This document shows positions 1-8,870 of a stretch of 64,000 bases of DNA, one piece after another (position 1 is the first letter of the stretch; each line of letters opens with the position of its first letter). The translations under genes and the position numbers were made by a program. The notes below the pieces were generated by a model. The model worked only from the letters and a program-made list of their open reading frames with translations. It was not told the DNA's origin and made no database searches. This stretch comes from Longimicrobium sp. (GTDB lineage: Bacteria > Gemmatimonadota > Gemmatimonadetes > Longimicrobiales > Longimicrobiaceae), in contig DASVTZ010000109.1 of the NCBI GenBank assembly GCA_036387335.1, forward strand, positions 1-64,000, written 5' to 3'.

Positions 1-1
1 G

Positions 2-154
2 CGCCACGCGGACGGCGAGGTGCGGCTGGGGCGGGTGACGGACTGGGACGAGGCGGCCGCCGCACCCGTCGGGCAGAAGCTGCTGCTGGTGGATGGCGAG
101 CCGGTGCCCATTCTGGACGTCCGCGAGCTGGAGATCGACCCACCCCCGGCATAA
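2..154 (+). CDS. C-terminal fragment of TagJ/ImpE-like T6SS accessory protein (partial)
   Basis: Only the last 50 codons are inside the window, ending in TAA. The readable tail contains LGRVTDWDEA and LLLVDGEPVPILDVRELEID, which I recognise as similar to the end of TagJ/ImpE proteins. These bind the T6SS sheath or ClpV and usually sit next to tssB, tssC or tssA. The position directly before tssA supports the call. The similarity is from memory of the family and the fragment is short, so the name is tentative. If it is correct, tssB, tssC and hcp, which are missing from the rest of the cluster, are probably just upstream of the window. Confidence 0.5.
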   Translation, partial: RHADGEVRLGRVTDWDEAAAAPVGQKLLLVDGEPVPILDVRELEIDPPPA

Positions 155-180
155 GCCCGCAGTCTCAAAGGACAAAGATG

Positions 181-252
181 TCACGCAAAGGCGCTGACAC
201 GCCAAGGAAAGACAGGGAAACACTTTCTTTGCGCCTTTGCGCCTTTGCGTGA
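181..252. repeat. Palindromic dispersed repeat, copy 1
   Basis: An imperfect palindromic element with perfect 14-bp arms (tcacgcaaaggcgc at 181-194 and its reverse complement at 239-252) around a purine-rich centre. A closely similar element of the same length and layout lies at 53455-53530, including the shared core ggaaaga and the double gcgcctttgc run in the right arm. It sits between the tagJ-like gene and tssA. It could act as a hairpin or terminator, or be a mobile REP/MITE-like repeat. A TTG at 245 would place the tssA start inside this repeat, which argues for the later GTG start. Confidence 0.8.
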
Positions 253-280
253 GACCCTCTCCTCCGATGCCCACCGATTC

Positions 281-2137
281 GTGAGCAACGACATCGACCT
301 CCTGGCCCCCATCGGCGGCGACAACCCCGCCGGCCCCAGCCTGCGCGCCGAGGCCGTGTACCAGCAGATCAAGCTGGCGCGCTTCGAGGAAGACGACGTT
401 CCGCAGGGGGATTGGAAGCGCGAGCGCAAGGTCGCGGACTACGTGCAGGTGGTGCGGCTGGCGACGGACGTGCTGGCCCGCCAGTCCAAGGACCTGCAGG
501 TGGCGGCGTGGCTCACCGAGGCGTGGACGCGCCGCGAGGGGTTCGCCGGGCTGGGGCGGGGGATCGAGCTGCTGCGCAACCTGCTGGACCGCTTCTGGGA
601 GCACGTGCACCCGGAGCCGGAGGACGGCGACCTGGAGGTGCGCGCGGCCCCTCTGGAGTGGGTGGAGCTGTACCTGGGCCCGTGCGTACGCGCCGTGCCC
701 CTGACGCTGGGCGGCCACGGCCTGGCCGCGTACCGCGAGTCGCGGTCCGTCGGCTCCGAGGAGGCCGTCAGGTCCGATTCCGCCCGGCACGCGGAGTGGC
801 AGGCCGCCGTGGCCGCGGGCAAGGTGAGCGCCGACGCCTTCGACGCCGGGCTGGAGAAGACGTCGGTGAGCTGGCTGCGTGCCCGCTGCGCCGAGCTGGA
901 TGCCGCCATGGCCGGCCTGGATGCGCTCGCGGCGCTGTGCGAGGAGCGCTTCGGCGACGTGGCGCCGCGCTTCGTGAAGCTGCGCGAGACGCTGCAGGAG
1001 GTGCGGCACGCCGCCGGCCAGCTTCTGGCCCGCCGCCAGGATACCGCCGGCGCACCCGACGACTCCCCCGAAGCGTCCACCCCCGAAGCGGCGCCATCCG
1101 CCGAGCCCGCCGATCCGGAGGGAGCAGACGCGGCGAGTGGAAATCCCGAGATCCTCGGCGCGGACCACGCCCCGGTGGCGGATGGGGCCGCGCCGACCGC
1201 CATCGCCATGACCACGGACGCGCCGCGGAACGCCGGGCCGCCCGCCTCGCGCGAGGAGGCGGCGGCGCGTCTGGCGGAGCTGGCGCGCTGGCTTCGCGCG
1301 CAGCGTCCGGCGCACCCCGCGCCGTACCTGGTGCTGCGCGGGCTCCGCTGGGGCGAGCTGCGCGCCGGCGGCGCGGAGGTGGACCCGCGGCTGCTGGAGG
1401 CGCCGCCCACGGCGGAGCGCGTGCGGCTCAAGACGCTGGCTCTGGACGAGCGCTGGGCGGAGCTGCTGGAGGCCGCCGAAGAGGTGATGGCGGCGCCGTA
1501 CGGGCGCGGCTGGCTGGACCTGCAGCGCTACGTGGCCGCCGCCTGCGCCGCCCTGGGCCCGGAGTACGACGCCGTGCGCGCGGCCGTCGCCGGCGCCCTG
1601 CGCGGCCTGCTGGCGGAGCTGCCGGCGCTCCCCGCGATGACGCTGATGGACGACACGCCCACCGCGAACGCCGAGACGCGCGCCTGGCTGGAGCAGGCCG
1701 GCATCGTGCCGGCGGACGGGGCGGAGCTCCCCGCGCCGGTGCTGCCGGCGGGAGCCGCGGAGGAGAGGGCACGCGCCCGGGCCGCCGCCGGCGAGCCCCA
1801 CAAGGCGGTGGAGATCCTGTCGGCCGCCGCGGCGGGGGAGCGCAGCGCCCGCGCCCGCTTCCTCCTGCGCGCCCGCGCGGCCGAGGTGATGGTGGACGCG
1901 GAGATGGAGACGGTGGCGCTCCCCATTCTGCGCGAGCTGGCGGAGCAGTCACAGCGGCACGCGCTGGACGAGTGGGAGGCCGGCGACGTGGCGGCGCGCC
2001 CCCTCGCCACCCTGTACCGCTGCCTGGAAAAGACGGGCGACGGCGCCGGCGAGCGCGACGCGCTGTACCTGCGCATCTGCCGGCTGGACCCGCTGCTCGC
2101 CATCCGGCTGCGCGAGGAGGCCCATGCAGCCGCGTGA
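281..2137 (+). CDS. tssA: T6SS assembly protein TssA (ImpA_N family)
   Basis: TssA caps and guides sheath and tail-tube polymerisation and links baseplate to membrane complex in the cytoplasm. The N-terminal 130 residues match the ImpA_N domain: an early DIDLLAPIGGDNPAG segment, then SKDLQVAAWLTEAW and GIELLRNLLDRFWEHVHPEPED, typical of the family. A Pro/Ala/Ser-rich linker (about residues 255-330) separates it from an Ala/Leu-rich helical C-terminal region. The frame is open back to a TTG at 245, but that TTG lies in a palindromic repeat. I choose GTG 281, giving VSNDIDLL, which fits family N-termini; no good Shine-Dalgarno is visible for either. The 3' end overlaps tssE by 14 nt, so the two are translationally coupled. 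Confidence 0.9.
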   Translation: MSNDIDLLAPIGGDNPAGPSLRAEAVYQQIKLARFEEDDVPQGDWKRERKVADYVQVVRLATDVLARQSKDLQVAAWLTEAWTRREGFAGLGRGIELLRNLLDRFWEHVHPEPEDGDLEVRAAPLEWVELYLGPCVRAVPLTLGGHGLAAYRESRSVGSEEAVRSDSARHAEWQAAVAAGKVSADAFDAGLEKTSVSWLRARCAELDAAMAGLDALAALCEERFGDVAPRFVKLRETLQEVRHAAGQLLARRQDTAGAPDDSPEASTPEAAPSAEPADPEGADAASGNPEILGADHAPVADGAAPTAIAMTTDAPRNAGPPASREEAAARLAELARWLRAQRPAHPAPYLVLRGLRWGELRAGGAEVDPRLLEAPPTAERVRLKTLALDERWAELLEAAEEVMAAPYGRGWLDLQRYVAAACAALGPEYDAVRAAVAGALRGLLAELPALPAMTLMDDTPTANAETRAWLEQAGIVPADGAELPAPVLPAGAAEERARARAAAGEPHKAVEILSAAAAGERSARARFLLRARAAEVMVDAEMETVALPILRELAEQSQRHALDEWEAGDVAARPLATLYRCLEKTGDGAGERDALYLRICRLDPLLAIRLREEAHAAA

Positions 2138-2618
2138 CCCGGAGCGGACCGTCCGCCTGTCGGTGCTGGACCGGCTGCTGGAGGACGACGAGGCCGCCGG
2201 CGCCGCGGGCACGCCCTGGTCGCGCTCGGTGGAGCGTCTCAAGGCGTCGCTGCTGCGCGACGTGGAGTGGCTGCTGAACACGCGGCAGACCCTGGAGCCG
2301 GCCGGTCCCTCGCACCCCGAGGTGCAGCGCTCCGTGTACCATTACGGGCTGCCGGACCTCACCTCCCTCTCCGCCGGGTCGGACGGCACGCGGCGCCGGC
2401 TGCTGCGGCAGGTGGAGGACGCCATCCGCCTCTTTGAGCCGCGGCTTTCGCGCGTGCGGGTGTCGGCCCCTGAAGACACGCCGGCGGGCGGGCGAGACGT
2501 GCGCTTCGTGGTGGAGGCGCTGCTGGAGATGGATCCCGAGCCGCAGCGGGTGACCTTCGACACGGTGCTGGAGCCGGCCAGCGGCACTTTCCGGGTGAAC
2601 GGAGGGTCCCGTGCGTGA
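2124..2618 (+). CDS. tssE: T6SS baseplate subunit TssE (gp25-like)
   Basis: TssE is the gp25-like lysozyme-fold baseplate wedge protein that seeds sheath assembly. The 164-aa product shows the gp25 pattern: SVLDRLLEDD near the start, SLLRDVEWLLNTRQ in the middle (family consensus for the R/D-W-LLNTR motif), YGLPDLTSLS, then VEDAIRLFEPRLSRVRV and a C-terminal beta-rich part (VVEALLEMDPEPQRVTFDTVL). Length is normal for TssE. It overlaps tssA by 14 nt and tssF by 8 nt within the baseplate operon tssA-E-F-G. The start at ATG 2124 is supported by the N-terminal alignment. Confidence 0.95.
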   Translation: MQPRDPERTVRLSVLDRLLEDDEAAGAAGTPWSRSVERLKASLLRDVEWLLNTRQTLEPAGPSHPEVQRSVYHYGLPDLTSLSAGSDGTRRRLLRQVEDAIRLFEPRLSRVRVSAPEDTPAGGRDVRFVVEALLEMDPEPQRVTFDTVLEPASGTFRVNGGSRA

Positions 2619-4446
2619 CCCGCTGCTGGACCTGTACGAGCGCGAGCTCACCTTTCTGCGCCGCACCGGGGCGGAGTTCGGCAGGCGGTACCCGCGCGTG
2701 GCGTCGCGGCTCATGCTGGAGCCCACCAAGTGCGACGACCCGCACGTGGAGCGGCTGCTGGAGGGGTTCGCCTTCCTGGCCGCGCGCGTGCACCTGCGCC
2801 TGGACGACGACGCGCCCGAAATGGCCGAGGCGCTGCTGGACGCGGCGTATCCGCAGTACGTGCGCCCCATCCCGTCCATGTCGCTGGTGCAGCTGCACCC
2901 CGACCCCGAGCGGGCCGTGGCCGGCGGGCACCCTGTGCCGCGCGGGTCGCTGCTGTATTCACGCGACGTGGGCGGCGCGCCGTGCAAGTTCCGCACGTGC
3001 TACGACACCGTGCTCTGGCCGGTGAGCGTGGCCGGCGCGAAGTGGATGGCGCCGTACGAGCTGAGCCCGCCCGTGCGCGCGGCGGACGCGGTCGCCGCGC
3101 TGCGGGTGGAGTTGCGCTGCCTTCCGGGCGCCACCTTCGCCCAGGTGGCGGCGGACACGCTGCGCTTTCACCTGAGCGCGGAGCCCAACCTGGCGGGAGC
3201 GCTGTACGAGCTGCTCTGCAACAGCTGCGCGCAGGTGCTGGTGCGCGACCTCGCGCCGGGGTCCCGCGCGGAGCCCGTGATCCTTCCCGGCTCGGCGGTC
3301 ACGCCGGTGGGCTTCGGGGAGGACGAAGGGATGCTTCCGCTGCCGCGCCGCGCCTTCACGGGATACCGGCTGCTGCAGGAGTACTTCACCTTCCCGGAGA
3401 AGTTCTGGTTCGTGGACGTGGCCGGCTTCGACCGGGTGCGCGCGGCGGGGATGGGGTCCGCCGTGGAGCTCGTCTTCCTCGTCTCCCCCTTTGAGCGGCC
3501 GGAGCGGCGCCACGCCCTGGAAGCCGGCGTGACGGCCGACACCTTCCGGCTCGGCTGCACCCCCATCGTCAACCTCTTTCCGCAGACGTCGGAGCCCACG
3601 CCGGTCACGCAGCGCACGTGGGAGTACCGCATCGTCCCCGACGCGCACCGGCCCACCACGGGGATCTACTCGGTGGAGGAGGTGCTGGCCGTGTCGCCGG
3701 GGACGCCGGAGCCGGTGCGGATGGCGCCGCTGCACGCCTTCCGCGCCCGGATGGAGGGCGACGGGGCGGAGGTCTACTGGTACGCGCGCCGCCGTCCCTC
3801 CGGCTGGCGGCCTGACGAGGGCACGGACGTCTGCCTCCAGTTCGTGGACCGGCAGGCGCGCCTTGCCCGGCCGGGCCACAGCGCCGTGACGGCACGCCTG
3901 CTGTGCCACAACGGCGACCTTCCCTCGCGGCTGGAGCTGGGCCGCGCGGACGGTGACTTCTCCCTTCCGGGGGGCGGACCCGTGAACCGCGTGAGCATGC
4001 TCTCCAAGCCCACGCCCCTGGTGCACCCGCCGGCCGGCGGCGCGCAGCTCTGGCGGCTCGTCTCGCAGCTCTCGCTGAACTACGTGTCGCTCGCCGAGGG
4101 CGGCGCCGAGACGCTGCGAGCCCTGCTGCGCCTGCACAATTTCGCCGACGCGCGATCGGCGGAAAAGCACATCCTGGGGATCGAGTCGGTGAGCGGCACG
4201 CCCATGCACGCGCGCATCGGCAGCGAGGCGGGGGTGGCGTTCGCCCGCGGGCACCGGGTGGAGATCGTGTTCGACGAGGAGATGTACGCGGGCGGCGGCG
4301 TGTACCTGCTGGCCGCGGTGCTGGAGCGGTTCCTGGGGCTGTACGTGTCGATGAACAGCTTCTGCGTCCTGGCCGCGCGCACGCGGCAGCGCAAGGAGCC
4401 GCTGCGCGAGTGGGCGCCGAGGGCGGGATGGAAGCCGCTGCTCTAG
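2611..4446 (+). CDS. tssF: T6SS baseplate subunit TssF (VasA/ImpG)
   Basis: TssF with TssG and TssK forms the wedge of the T6SS baseplate. The 611-aa protein begins with the family signature DPLLDLYERELTFLRR, followed by EFGRRYPRVASRL and DPHVERLLEGFAFLAARV, and has FLGLYVSMNSF near the end, as in VasA/ImpG proteins. Length is typical. It starts at GTG 2611 with a GGAGGG Shine-Dalgarno a few bases upstream, inside the end of tssE (8-nt overlap). tssG begins inside its 3' end. Confidence 0.95.
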   Translation: MRDPLLDLYERELTFLRRTGAEFGRRYPRVASRLMLEPTKCDDPHVERLLEGFAFLAARVHLRLDDDAPEMAEALLDAAYPQYVRPIPSMSLVQLHPDPERAVAGGHPVPRGSLLYSRDVGGAPCKFRTCYDTVLWPVSVAGAKWMAPYELSPPVRAADAVAALRVELRCLPGATFAQVAADTLRFHLSAEPNLAGALYELLCNSCAQVLVRDLAPGSRAEPVILPGSAVTPVGFGEDEGMLPLPRRAFTGYRLLQEYFTFPEKFWFVDVAGFDRVRAAGMGSAVELVFLVSPFERPERRHALEAGVTADTFRLGCTPIVNLFPQTSEPTPVTQRTWEYRIVPDAHRPTTGIYSVEEVLAVSPGTPEPVRMAPLHAFRARMEGDGAEVYWYARRRPSGWRPDEGTDVCLQFVDRQARLARPGHSAVTARLLCHNGDLPSRLELGRADGDFSLPGGGPVNRVSMLSKPTPLVHPPAGGAQLWRLVSQLSLNYVSLAEGGAETLRALLRLHNFADARSAEKHILGIESVSGTPMHARIGSEAGVAFARGHRVEIVFDEEMYAGGGVYLLAAVLERFLGLYVSMNSFCVLAARTRQRKEPLREWAPRAGWKPLL

Positions 4447-5534
4447 CCGATCCTGTCGAGCCGCCGCCGATCTTCCCCGTCGTCGCCGCCGCCGCGGAGC
4501 CGGAGCGCGAGGAGGGGGCGGCGGCGGGGCCGGCGCCCCTGGAGGCGGCGGAGCGGGTGCTGGGGGACGCCCCCGCGTCGTTCGGCTTCTTCCAGGCGGT
4601 GCGGCTGCTGGAGCGGCTGCGCCCCGGCCGGGCGCGGGTGGGGCGCTTCGCGGACCCGGCGGACGAGGTGGTGCGATTTTCCGCCAACCCCAGCATCGCG
4701 TTTCCGCCGGGCGAGGTGCACGGGCTGGCGATGGGGGCGGACCGCCCCGCGCGGATGAGCGTGAACTTCATGGGCCTCACCGGCCCGCTGGGCGTGCTGC
4801 CGCTGCACTACACGCTGCTGGTGCGCCAGCGCAACCGGGCCCGCGACGAGGCCGCCGGCGAGTTCCTGGACCTGTTCCACCATCGCGCGCTCTCCCTGTT
4901 CTACCGCGCCTGGGAAAAGGCCCGCGTGACCATCGCGGCCGAGCGCGGAGAGAGCGACGCGCTTCGCCGCCACCTGCTGGACGCCACGGGCGAGGGACCG
5001 GGCGCCGCGGGTCCGCGCGCCGCGCCGGAAGAAGCGCTGGTCTTTTACGCCGGGCTGTTCGCGCCGCTGCCGCGCAGCGCCGCGGGGCTGGAGCAGCTGC
5101 TGGGCGAGGTGTTCGGCGTGGAGGCGCAAGTGGAGCAGTTCGTGGGCGGCTGGTATCCGCTGCCGGAAAGCGATCAGTGCCGCCTGGGCGAGGACGACTG
5201 CGGCGCGGCGGATCAGGTGGGGCTGGGCGCGGTGGTGGGCGACGGCGTGTGGCATCCGCAGTCCGGCATCCGCGTCCGCCTGGGCCCATTGGGCAAGCGC
5301 GAGTACGACCGCTTCCTCCCCACGGGCGACGCGTACCCCCTTCTGCGCCGTCTGGTGCGCTTCTACACGCACGACCAGTTCGAATGCGAGCTGCGGCTGG
5401 TGCTGGCGCGCGAGGAGGTCCCCGCGTGCGTGATCGGCGCGGAGGAGGGGCAGGGGCAGCCGCTTGGTTGGAGCACCTGGGCGCGGACGCGGGACTTTCC
5501 GCGAGACGCGGACGACACGCTGCTCCGGCTGTAG
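4428..5534 (+). CDS. tssG: T6SS baseplate subunit TssG (VasB/ImpH)
   Basis: TssG pairs with TssF in a 2:1 baseplate wedge. Family features are visible: FGFFQAVRLLERL early, RFSANPSIAFPPGEV, then VNFMGLTGPLGVLPLHYT, the strongly conserved TssG signature, and FLDLFHHRALSLFYRAWEK. The frame opens at GTG 4410, but I choose ATG 4428 because a GAGGGCGGG purine tract precedes it. This gives 368 aa with a short Pro/Glu-rich N-terminal extension. The gene overlaps tssF by 19 nt. A 63-bp gap separates it from clpV. Confidence 0.93.
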   Translation: MEAAALADPVEPPPIFPVVAAAAEPEREEGAAAGPAPLEAAERVLGDAPASFGFFQAVRLLERLRPGRARVGRFADPADEVVRFSANPSIAFPPGEVHGLAMGADRPARMSVNFMGLTGPLGVLPLHYTLLVRQRNRARDEAAGEFLDLFHHRALSLFYRAWEKARVTIAAERGESDALRRHLLDATGEGPGAAGPRAAPEEALVFYAGLFAPLPRSAAGLEQLLGEVFGVEAQVEQFVGGWYPLPESDQCRLGEDDCGAADQVGLGAVVGDGVWHPQSGIRVRLGPLGKREYDRFLPTGDAYPLLRRLVRFYTHDQFECELRLVLAREEVPACVIGAEEGQGQPLGWSTWARTRDFPRDADDTLLRL

Positions 5535-5597
5535 AAGGCGAACGGCGCCCGCGGTACCCGAATCACAGGCACTTCCTTTCATCCAGAGGCCCGTTGC

Positions 5598-8318
5598 ATG
5601 AACGCCAACGTCCGCTCCCTGATCGCGAAGCTGAACCACCACACGCGCGCCGCCGTGGAATCGGCGGCGGGGCTGTGCCTGTCGCGCACGCACTACGACG
5701 TGGAGGTGGAGCACTACCTCCTGAAGCTGCTCGACGCGCCCGACGCCGACCTGGGCTTCATCCTGCGCCACTACGAGGTGGACCGCTCGCGCCTGTCGCG
5801 CGACCTGGCGGCGGGGCTGGACCGGCTCAAGACCGGCAACGCCCGCACGCCGTCGCTCAGCCCCAGGCTGGTGGAGATGCTGGCCGCGGCCTGGACCGCC
5901 GCCTCGCTGGACTACGGCGCGGGCGAGATCCGCAGCGGCCACACCCTCGTCGCCCTGCTGGCGGACGACGAGCTGGCCCGCCTGGCGCGCTCCATCAGCC
6001 GCGAGCTGGAAAAGATCCCCGCCGCCGATCTGCGCCGCGACCTGCCGCAGGTCGTCGCCGCCTCGGCCGAAGAGGCTGCCGCACCCGCGCGCGGCGGCGG
6101 CGCGGACGAGCCGGGGCCGGTGCCGGGAGGCCGAACGCCCAACCTGGACCAGTACACGGTGGACATCACGGAGCGCGCCCGCGGCGGCCAGCTGGACCCC
6201 GTGCTGGGGCGCGACGCGGAGGTGCGGCAGGTGGTGGACATCCTCACCCGCCGCAGGCAGAACAACCCCATCCTGGTGGGCGAGGCGGGCGTGGGAAAGA
6301 CGGCGGTGGTGGAGGGTTTTGCCCTGCGCATCGCCCAGGGCGACGTGCCGCCCGTGCTGCGCAACGTAGCCGTCCGCACGCTGGACCTGGCGCTGCTGCA
6401 GGCGGGCGCGGGGATCAAGGGCGAGTTCGAGAACCGCCTCAAGGGGCTCATCGAGGAGGTGAAGAGCTCGCCCGTGCCCATCATCCTCTTCATCGACGAG
6501 GCGCACACCATGATCGGCGCCGGGGGGCAGGCGGGGCAGGGGGATGCCGCCAACCTGCTCAAGCCGGCGCTGGCCCGCGGCGAGCTGCGCACGCTGGCCG
6601 CCACCACCTGGTCGGAATACAAGAAGTACTTCGAAAAGGACCCGGCCCTCGCGCGGCGCTTCCAGGTAGTCAAGGTGGAGGAGCCGTCGGAAGACGCCTG
6701 CCTGGTGATGATGCGGGGCGTGGCCCCCGCCCTGGAGCGCCACCACGGCGTGCGCATCCTGGACGACGGGGTGCGCGCCGCCGTGCGCCTGTCGCACCGC
6801 TACCTGCCGGACCGCCAGCTCCCCGACAAGGCCGTGAGCGTGCTGGACACCGCCTGCGCGCGGCTGTCGCTGGGGCAGAACGCCACCCCCGGACCCGTGG
6901 AGGACGCGCGGCGGCGGCTGGACGACCTGGACGTGCAGGCGCGGGTGCTGGAGCGCGAGCAGGCCACCGGCGCCGACCACGCGGAGGCGCTGGCCGCCAT
7001 CGCTTCCGCGCGGCTGCGGACGGAGACGGAGCTGGCCGCGCTGACGGAGCGCTGGGAGCGCGAGCGCGCCCTGGTGGCGGAGGTCCGCGCCGCCCGCGAA
7101 CGGCTCGAGGCCCTCGCCGGCCACGGTCCCGCGCCGGACGGCGCCGCGCCCGCGGACGCCGCGGCGCTGCGGGCGGAGCTGGACCGGCGGAACGGCGAGC
7201 TGCAGGCGCTGCAGGGCGGGGCGCCGCTGGTGCCGGTGTGCGTGGACGCCGTGCTCGCCGGCGAGGTGATCAGCGGGTGGACGGGGATCCCCGTGGGCAA
7301 GATGCTGCGCGACGACCTGGGAATGGCGCTGGAGCTGGAGACGCACCTGGAGCGGCGCATCATCGGCCAGTCGCACGCGCTGGGGGCGATCAGCCAGCGC
7401 ATCCGCACCTCCAGGGCGGGGATCGAGGACCCGGGCAAGCCCGTGGGCGTGTTCCTGCTCGTGGGCCCCAGCGGCGTGGGGAAGACGGAGACCGCGCTGG
7501 CGCTGAGCGACCTGCTGTACGGCGGCGAGCACAACCTGGTCACCATCAACATGTCCGAGTTCCAGGAGCCCCACACCGTGAGCACGCTCAAGGGCTCCCC
7601 CCCGGGCTACGTGGGCTACGGCGAGGGCGGGGTGCTCACCGAGGCCGTGCGGCGGCGCCCGTACAGCGTGGTGCTTCTGGACGAGATCGAAAAGGCGCAC
7701 CCGGATGTGCTCGAGCTCTTCTTTCAGGTGTTCGACAAGGGGGTAATGGAGGATGGCGAGGGGCGGCAGGTGGACTTCCGCAACTGCATCCTGATCCTCA
7801 CCACCAACGCGGGGACGGAGAGCATCATGAAGCTGTGCGCCGACCCCGAGACGCTGCCCTCGGCGGACGGGCTGGCCCGCGCCCTCAAGCCGGAGTTGGA
7901 CGGCGTGTTCAAGCCCGCGTTCCTGGGCCGCACCGTCATCATCCCCTACTTCCCCATCCGCGACGAGGCGCTGCGCCGCATCATCGGCCTCAAGGTGGAC
8001 AAGGTGCGCCGCCGCCTGCGCGAGACGCACCGCGTAGACCTGGTGCTGGACGAGGCGGTGTCGGAGGCCATCGCCGCGCGCTGCACCGAGGTGGAGAGCG
8101 GCGCCCGCAACGTGGACAACCTGCTCACCAACACGCTGCTGCCCGAGATCTCGCGCATCCTGCTGCGCGCCCTGGTGGACGGCACGCCCCCCGTGAGCAT
8201 CCGCGTGGGCGTTGACGAGCGCGGCGCCTTCACCTACGCCGCGCACCCCGCCACTGTGCCCGTTCCGGGGACGTTGCTGGCGGAGACCGCGGACGTCGCG
8301 GAGGCTGCGGCCGCGTAA
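5598..8318 (+). CDS. clpV: T6SS sheath-recycling AAA+ ATPase ClpV (TssH)
   Basis: A cytoplasmic double-AAA+ unfoldase that disassembles the contracted TssB/TssC sheath. The 906-aa protein has the Clp_N double repeat (about residues 1-150), Walker A1 GEAGVGKT at 228-235, Walker B1 ILFIDEAH, a coiled middle domain rich in Arg/Glu (about 430-560), Walker A2 GPSGVGKT at 623-630, and Walker B2 VLLDEIEKAHPD. The N-terminal domain includes LSRTHYDVEVEHYLLKLLD, characteristic of ClpV rather than ClpB. ClpP-interacting loops are not evident. The gene closes the tssA-E-F-G-H run and is followed 26 bp later by a cargo-type gene. Confidence 0.96.
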   Translation: MNANVRSLIAKLNHHTRAAVESAAGLCLSRTHYDVEVEHYLLKLLDAPDADLGFILRHYEVDRSRLSRDLAAGLDRLKTGNARTPSLSPRLVEMLAAAWTAASLDYGAGEIRSGHTLVALLADDELARLARSISRELEKIPAADLRRDLPQVVAASAEEAAAPARGGGADEPGPVPGGRTPNLDQYTVDITERARGGQLDPVLGRDAEVRQVVDILTRRRQNNPILVGEAGVGKTAVVEGFALRIAQGDVPPVLRNVAVRTLDLALLQAGAGIKGEFENRLKGLIEEVKSSPVPIILFIDEAHTMIGAGGQAGQGDAANLLKPALARGELRTLAATTWSEYKKYFEKDPALARRFQVVKVEEPSEDACLVMMRGVAPALERHHGVRILDDGVRAAVRLSHRYLPDRQLPDKAVSVLDTACARLSLGQNATPGPVEDARRRLDDLDVQARVLEREQATGADHAEALAAIASARLRTETELAALTERWERERALVAEVRAARERLEALAGHGPAPDGAAPADAAALRAELDRRNGELQALQGGAPLVPVCVDAVLAGEVISGWTGIPVGKMLRDDLGMALELETHLERRIIGQSHALGAISQRIRTSRAGIEDPGKPVGVFLLVGPSGVGKTETALALSDLLYGGEHNLVTINMSEFQEPHTVSTLKGSPPGYVGYGEGGVLTEAVRRRPYSVVLLDEIEKAHPDVLELFFQVFDKGVMEDGEGRQVDFRNCILILTTNAGTESIMKLCADPETLPSADGLARALKPELDGVFKPAFLGRTVIIPYFPIRDEALRRIIGLKVDKVRRRLRETHRVDLVLDEAVSEAIAARCTEVESGARNVDNLLTNTLLPEISRILLRALVDGTPPVSIRVGVDERGAFTYAAHPATVPVPGTLLAETADVAEAAAA

Positions 8319-8344
8319 GAGGCGAGGACAGAAAGAGGCGACTC

Positions 8345-8803
8345 ATGAAGGCATCGCTCACGTACTACATCTGGGAAGGGCTGCTCGTCGGGATGCTGAA
8401 CGACGAGTTCATCCAGATGCCCGCAATCTGCGGGGGCGGTGGGGGAAGCACGAAAAACCCGTCGGCCAAATCCGTCAACAACCCCTATAGCACGGGGCTG
8501 AAGACCACAGGGAGCGGGGCGGGGCACGTGCACGGCGGGCCGCTGCCAACGGGCAAGTATGCCGTTGCCACGCCCTCGATCCACCCCAAGCTCAAGCTCT
8601 CGGCCCGGCTAACGCCAACCGGGGGCCAGCCGATGTTCACCCGCAGCGGCTTTCTGATCCACGGAGCCGGTCCGCACGGGAGCGACGGGTGCATCGTGCT
8701 CAAGGACCGCAATCAGCTCAAGACGTTGATGAATGCGCTGACTGCGTGCGGTGGGGGAACGCTGTTCGTGGAGGAGACGATGAGCGGCGGACGGTTCGTA
8801 TGA
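8345..8803 (+). CDS. L,D-transpeptidase-fold putative T6SS effector (Tlde1/DUF2778-like)
   Basis: A 152-aa protein with an L,D-transpeptidase-type active-site pattern: GPLPTGKY at 65-72, FLIHG with His106, and GSDGCIV with Cys116. Known T6SS effectors of the Tlde1 (DUF2778) group use this fold to exchange or trim peptidoglycan tetrapeptides in the target periplasm. No signal peptide is seen, consistent with T6SS rather than Sec export. It sits between clpV and vgrG with a GAGGCG Shine-Dalgarno. Base and codon use are noticeably less GC-rich than the flanking structural genes, as expected of exchangeable cargo. No immunity-type gene follows before vgrG, which is odd for an antibacterial toxin. 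The effector role is inference; the fold call rests on the His/Cys motif. Confidence 0.65.
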   Translation: MKASLTYYIWEGLLVGMLNDEFIQMPAICGGGGGSTKNPSAKSVNNPYSTGLKTTGSGAGHVHGGPLPTGKYAVATPSIHPKLKLSARLTPTGGQPMFTRSGFLIHGAGPHGSDGCIVLKDRNQLKTLMNALTACGGGTLFVEETMSGGRFV

Positions 8804-8870
8804 TGGTTTCGCAAACGTCCAGCGTCCGGCTGCGCGTCCGGGGCCGGCTACGCATCACCCGCACGACGCC

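Noticed and set aside
4443-8246. Minus-strand open frame of 1267 codons opposite clpV
   Set aside because: It is a high-GC antisense shadow: His/Arg/Gln-rich composition with no recognisable domain, fully opposite the well-supported tssG and clpV genes.
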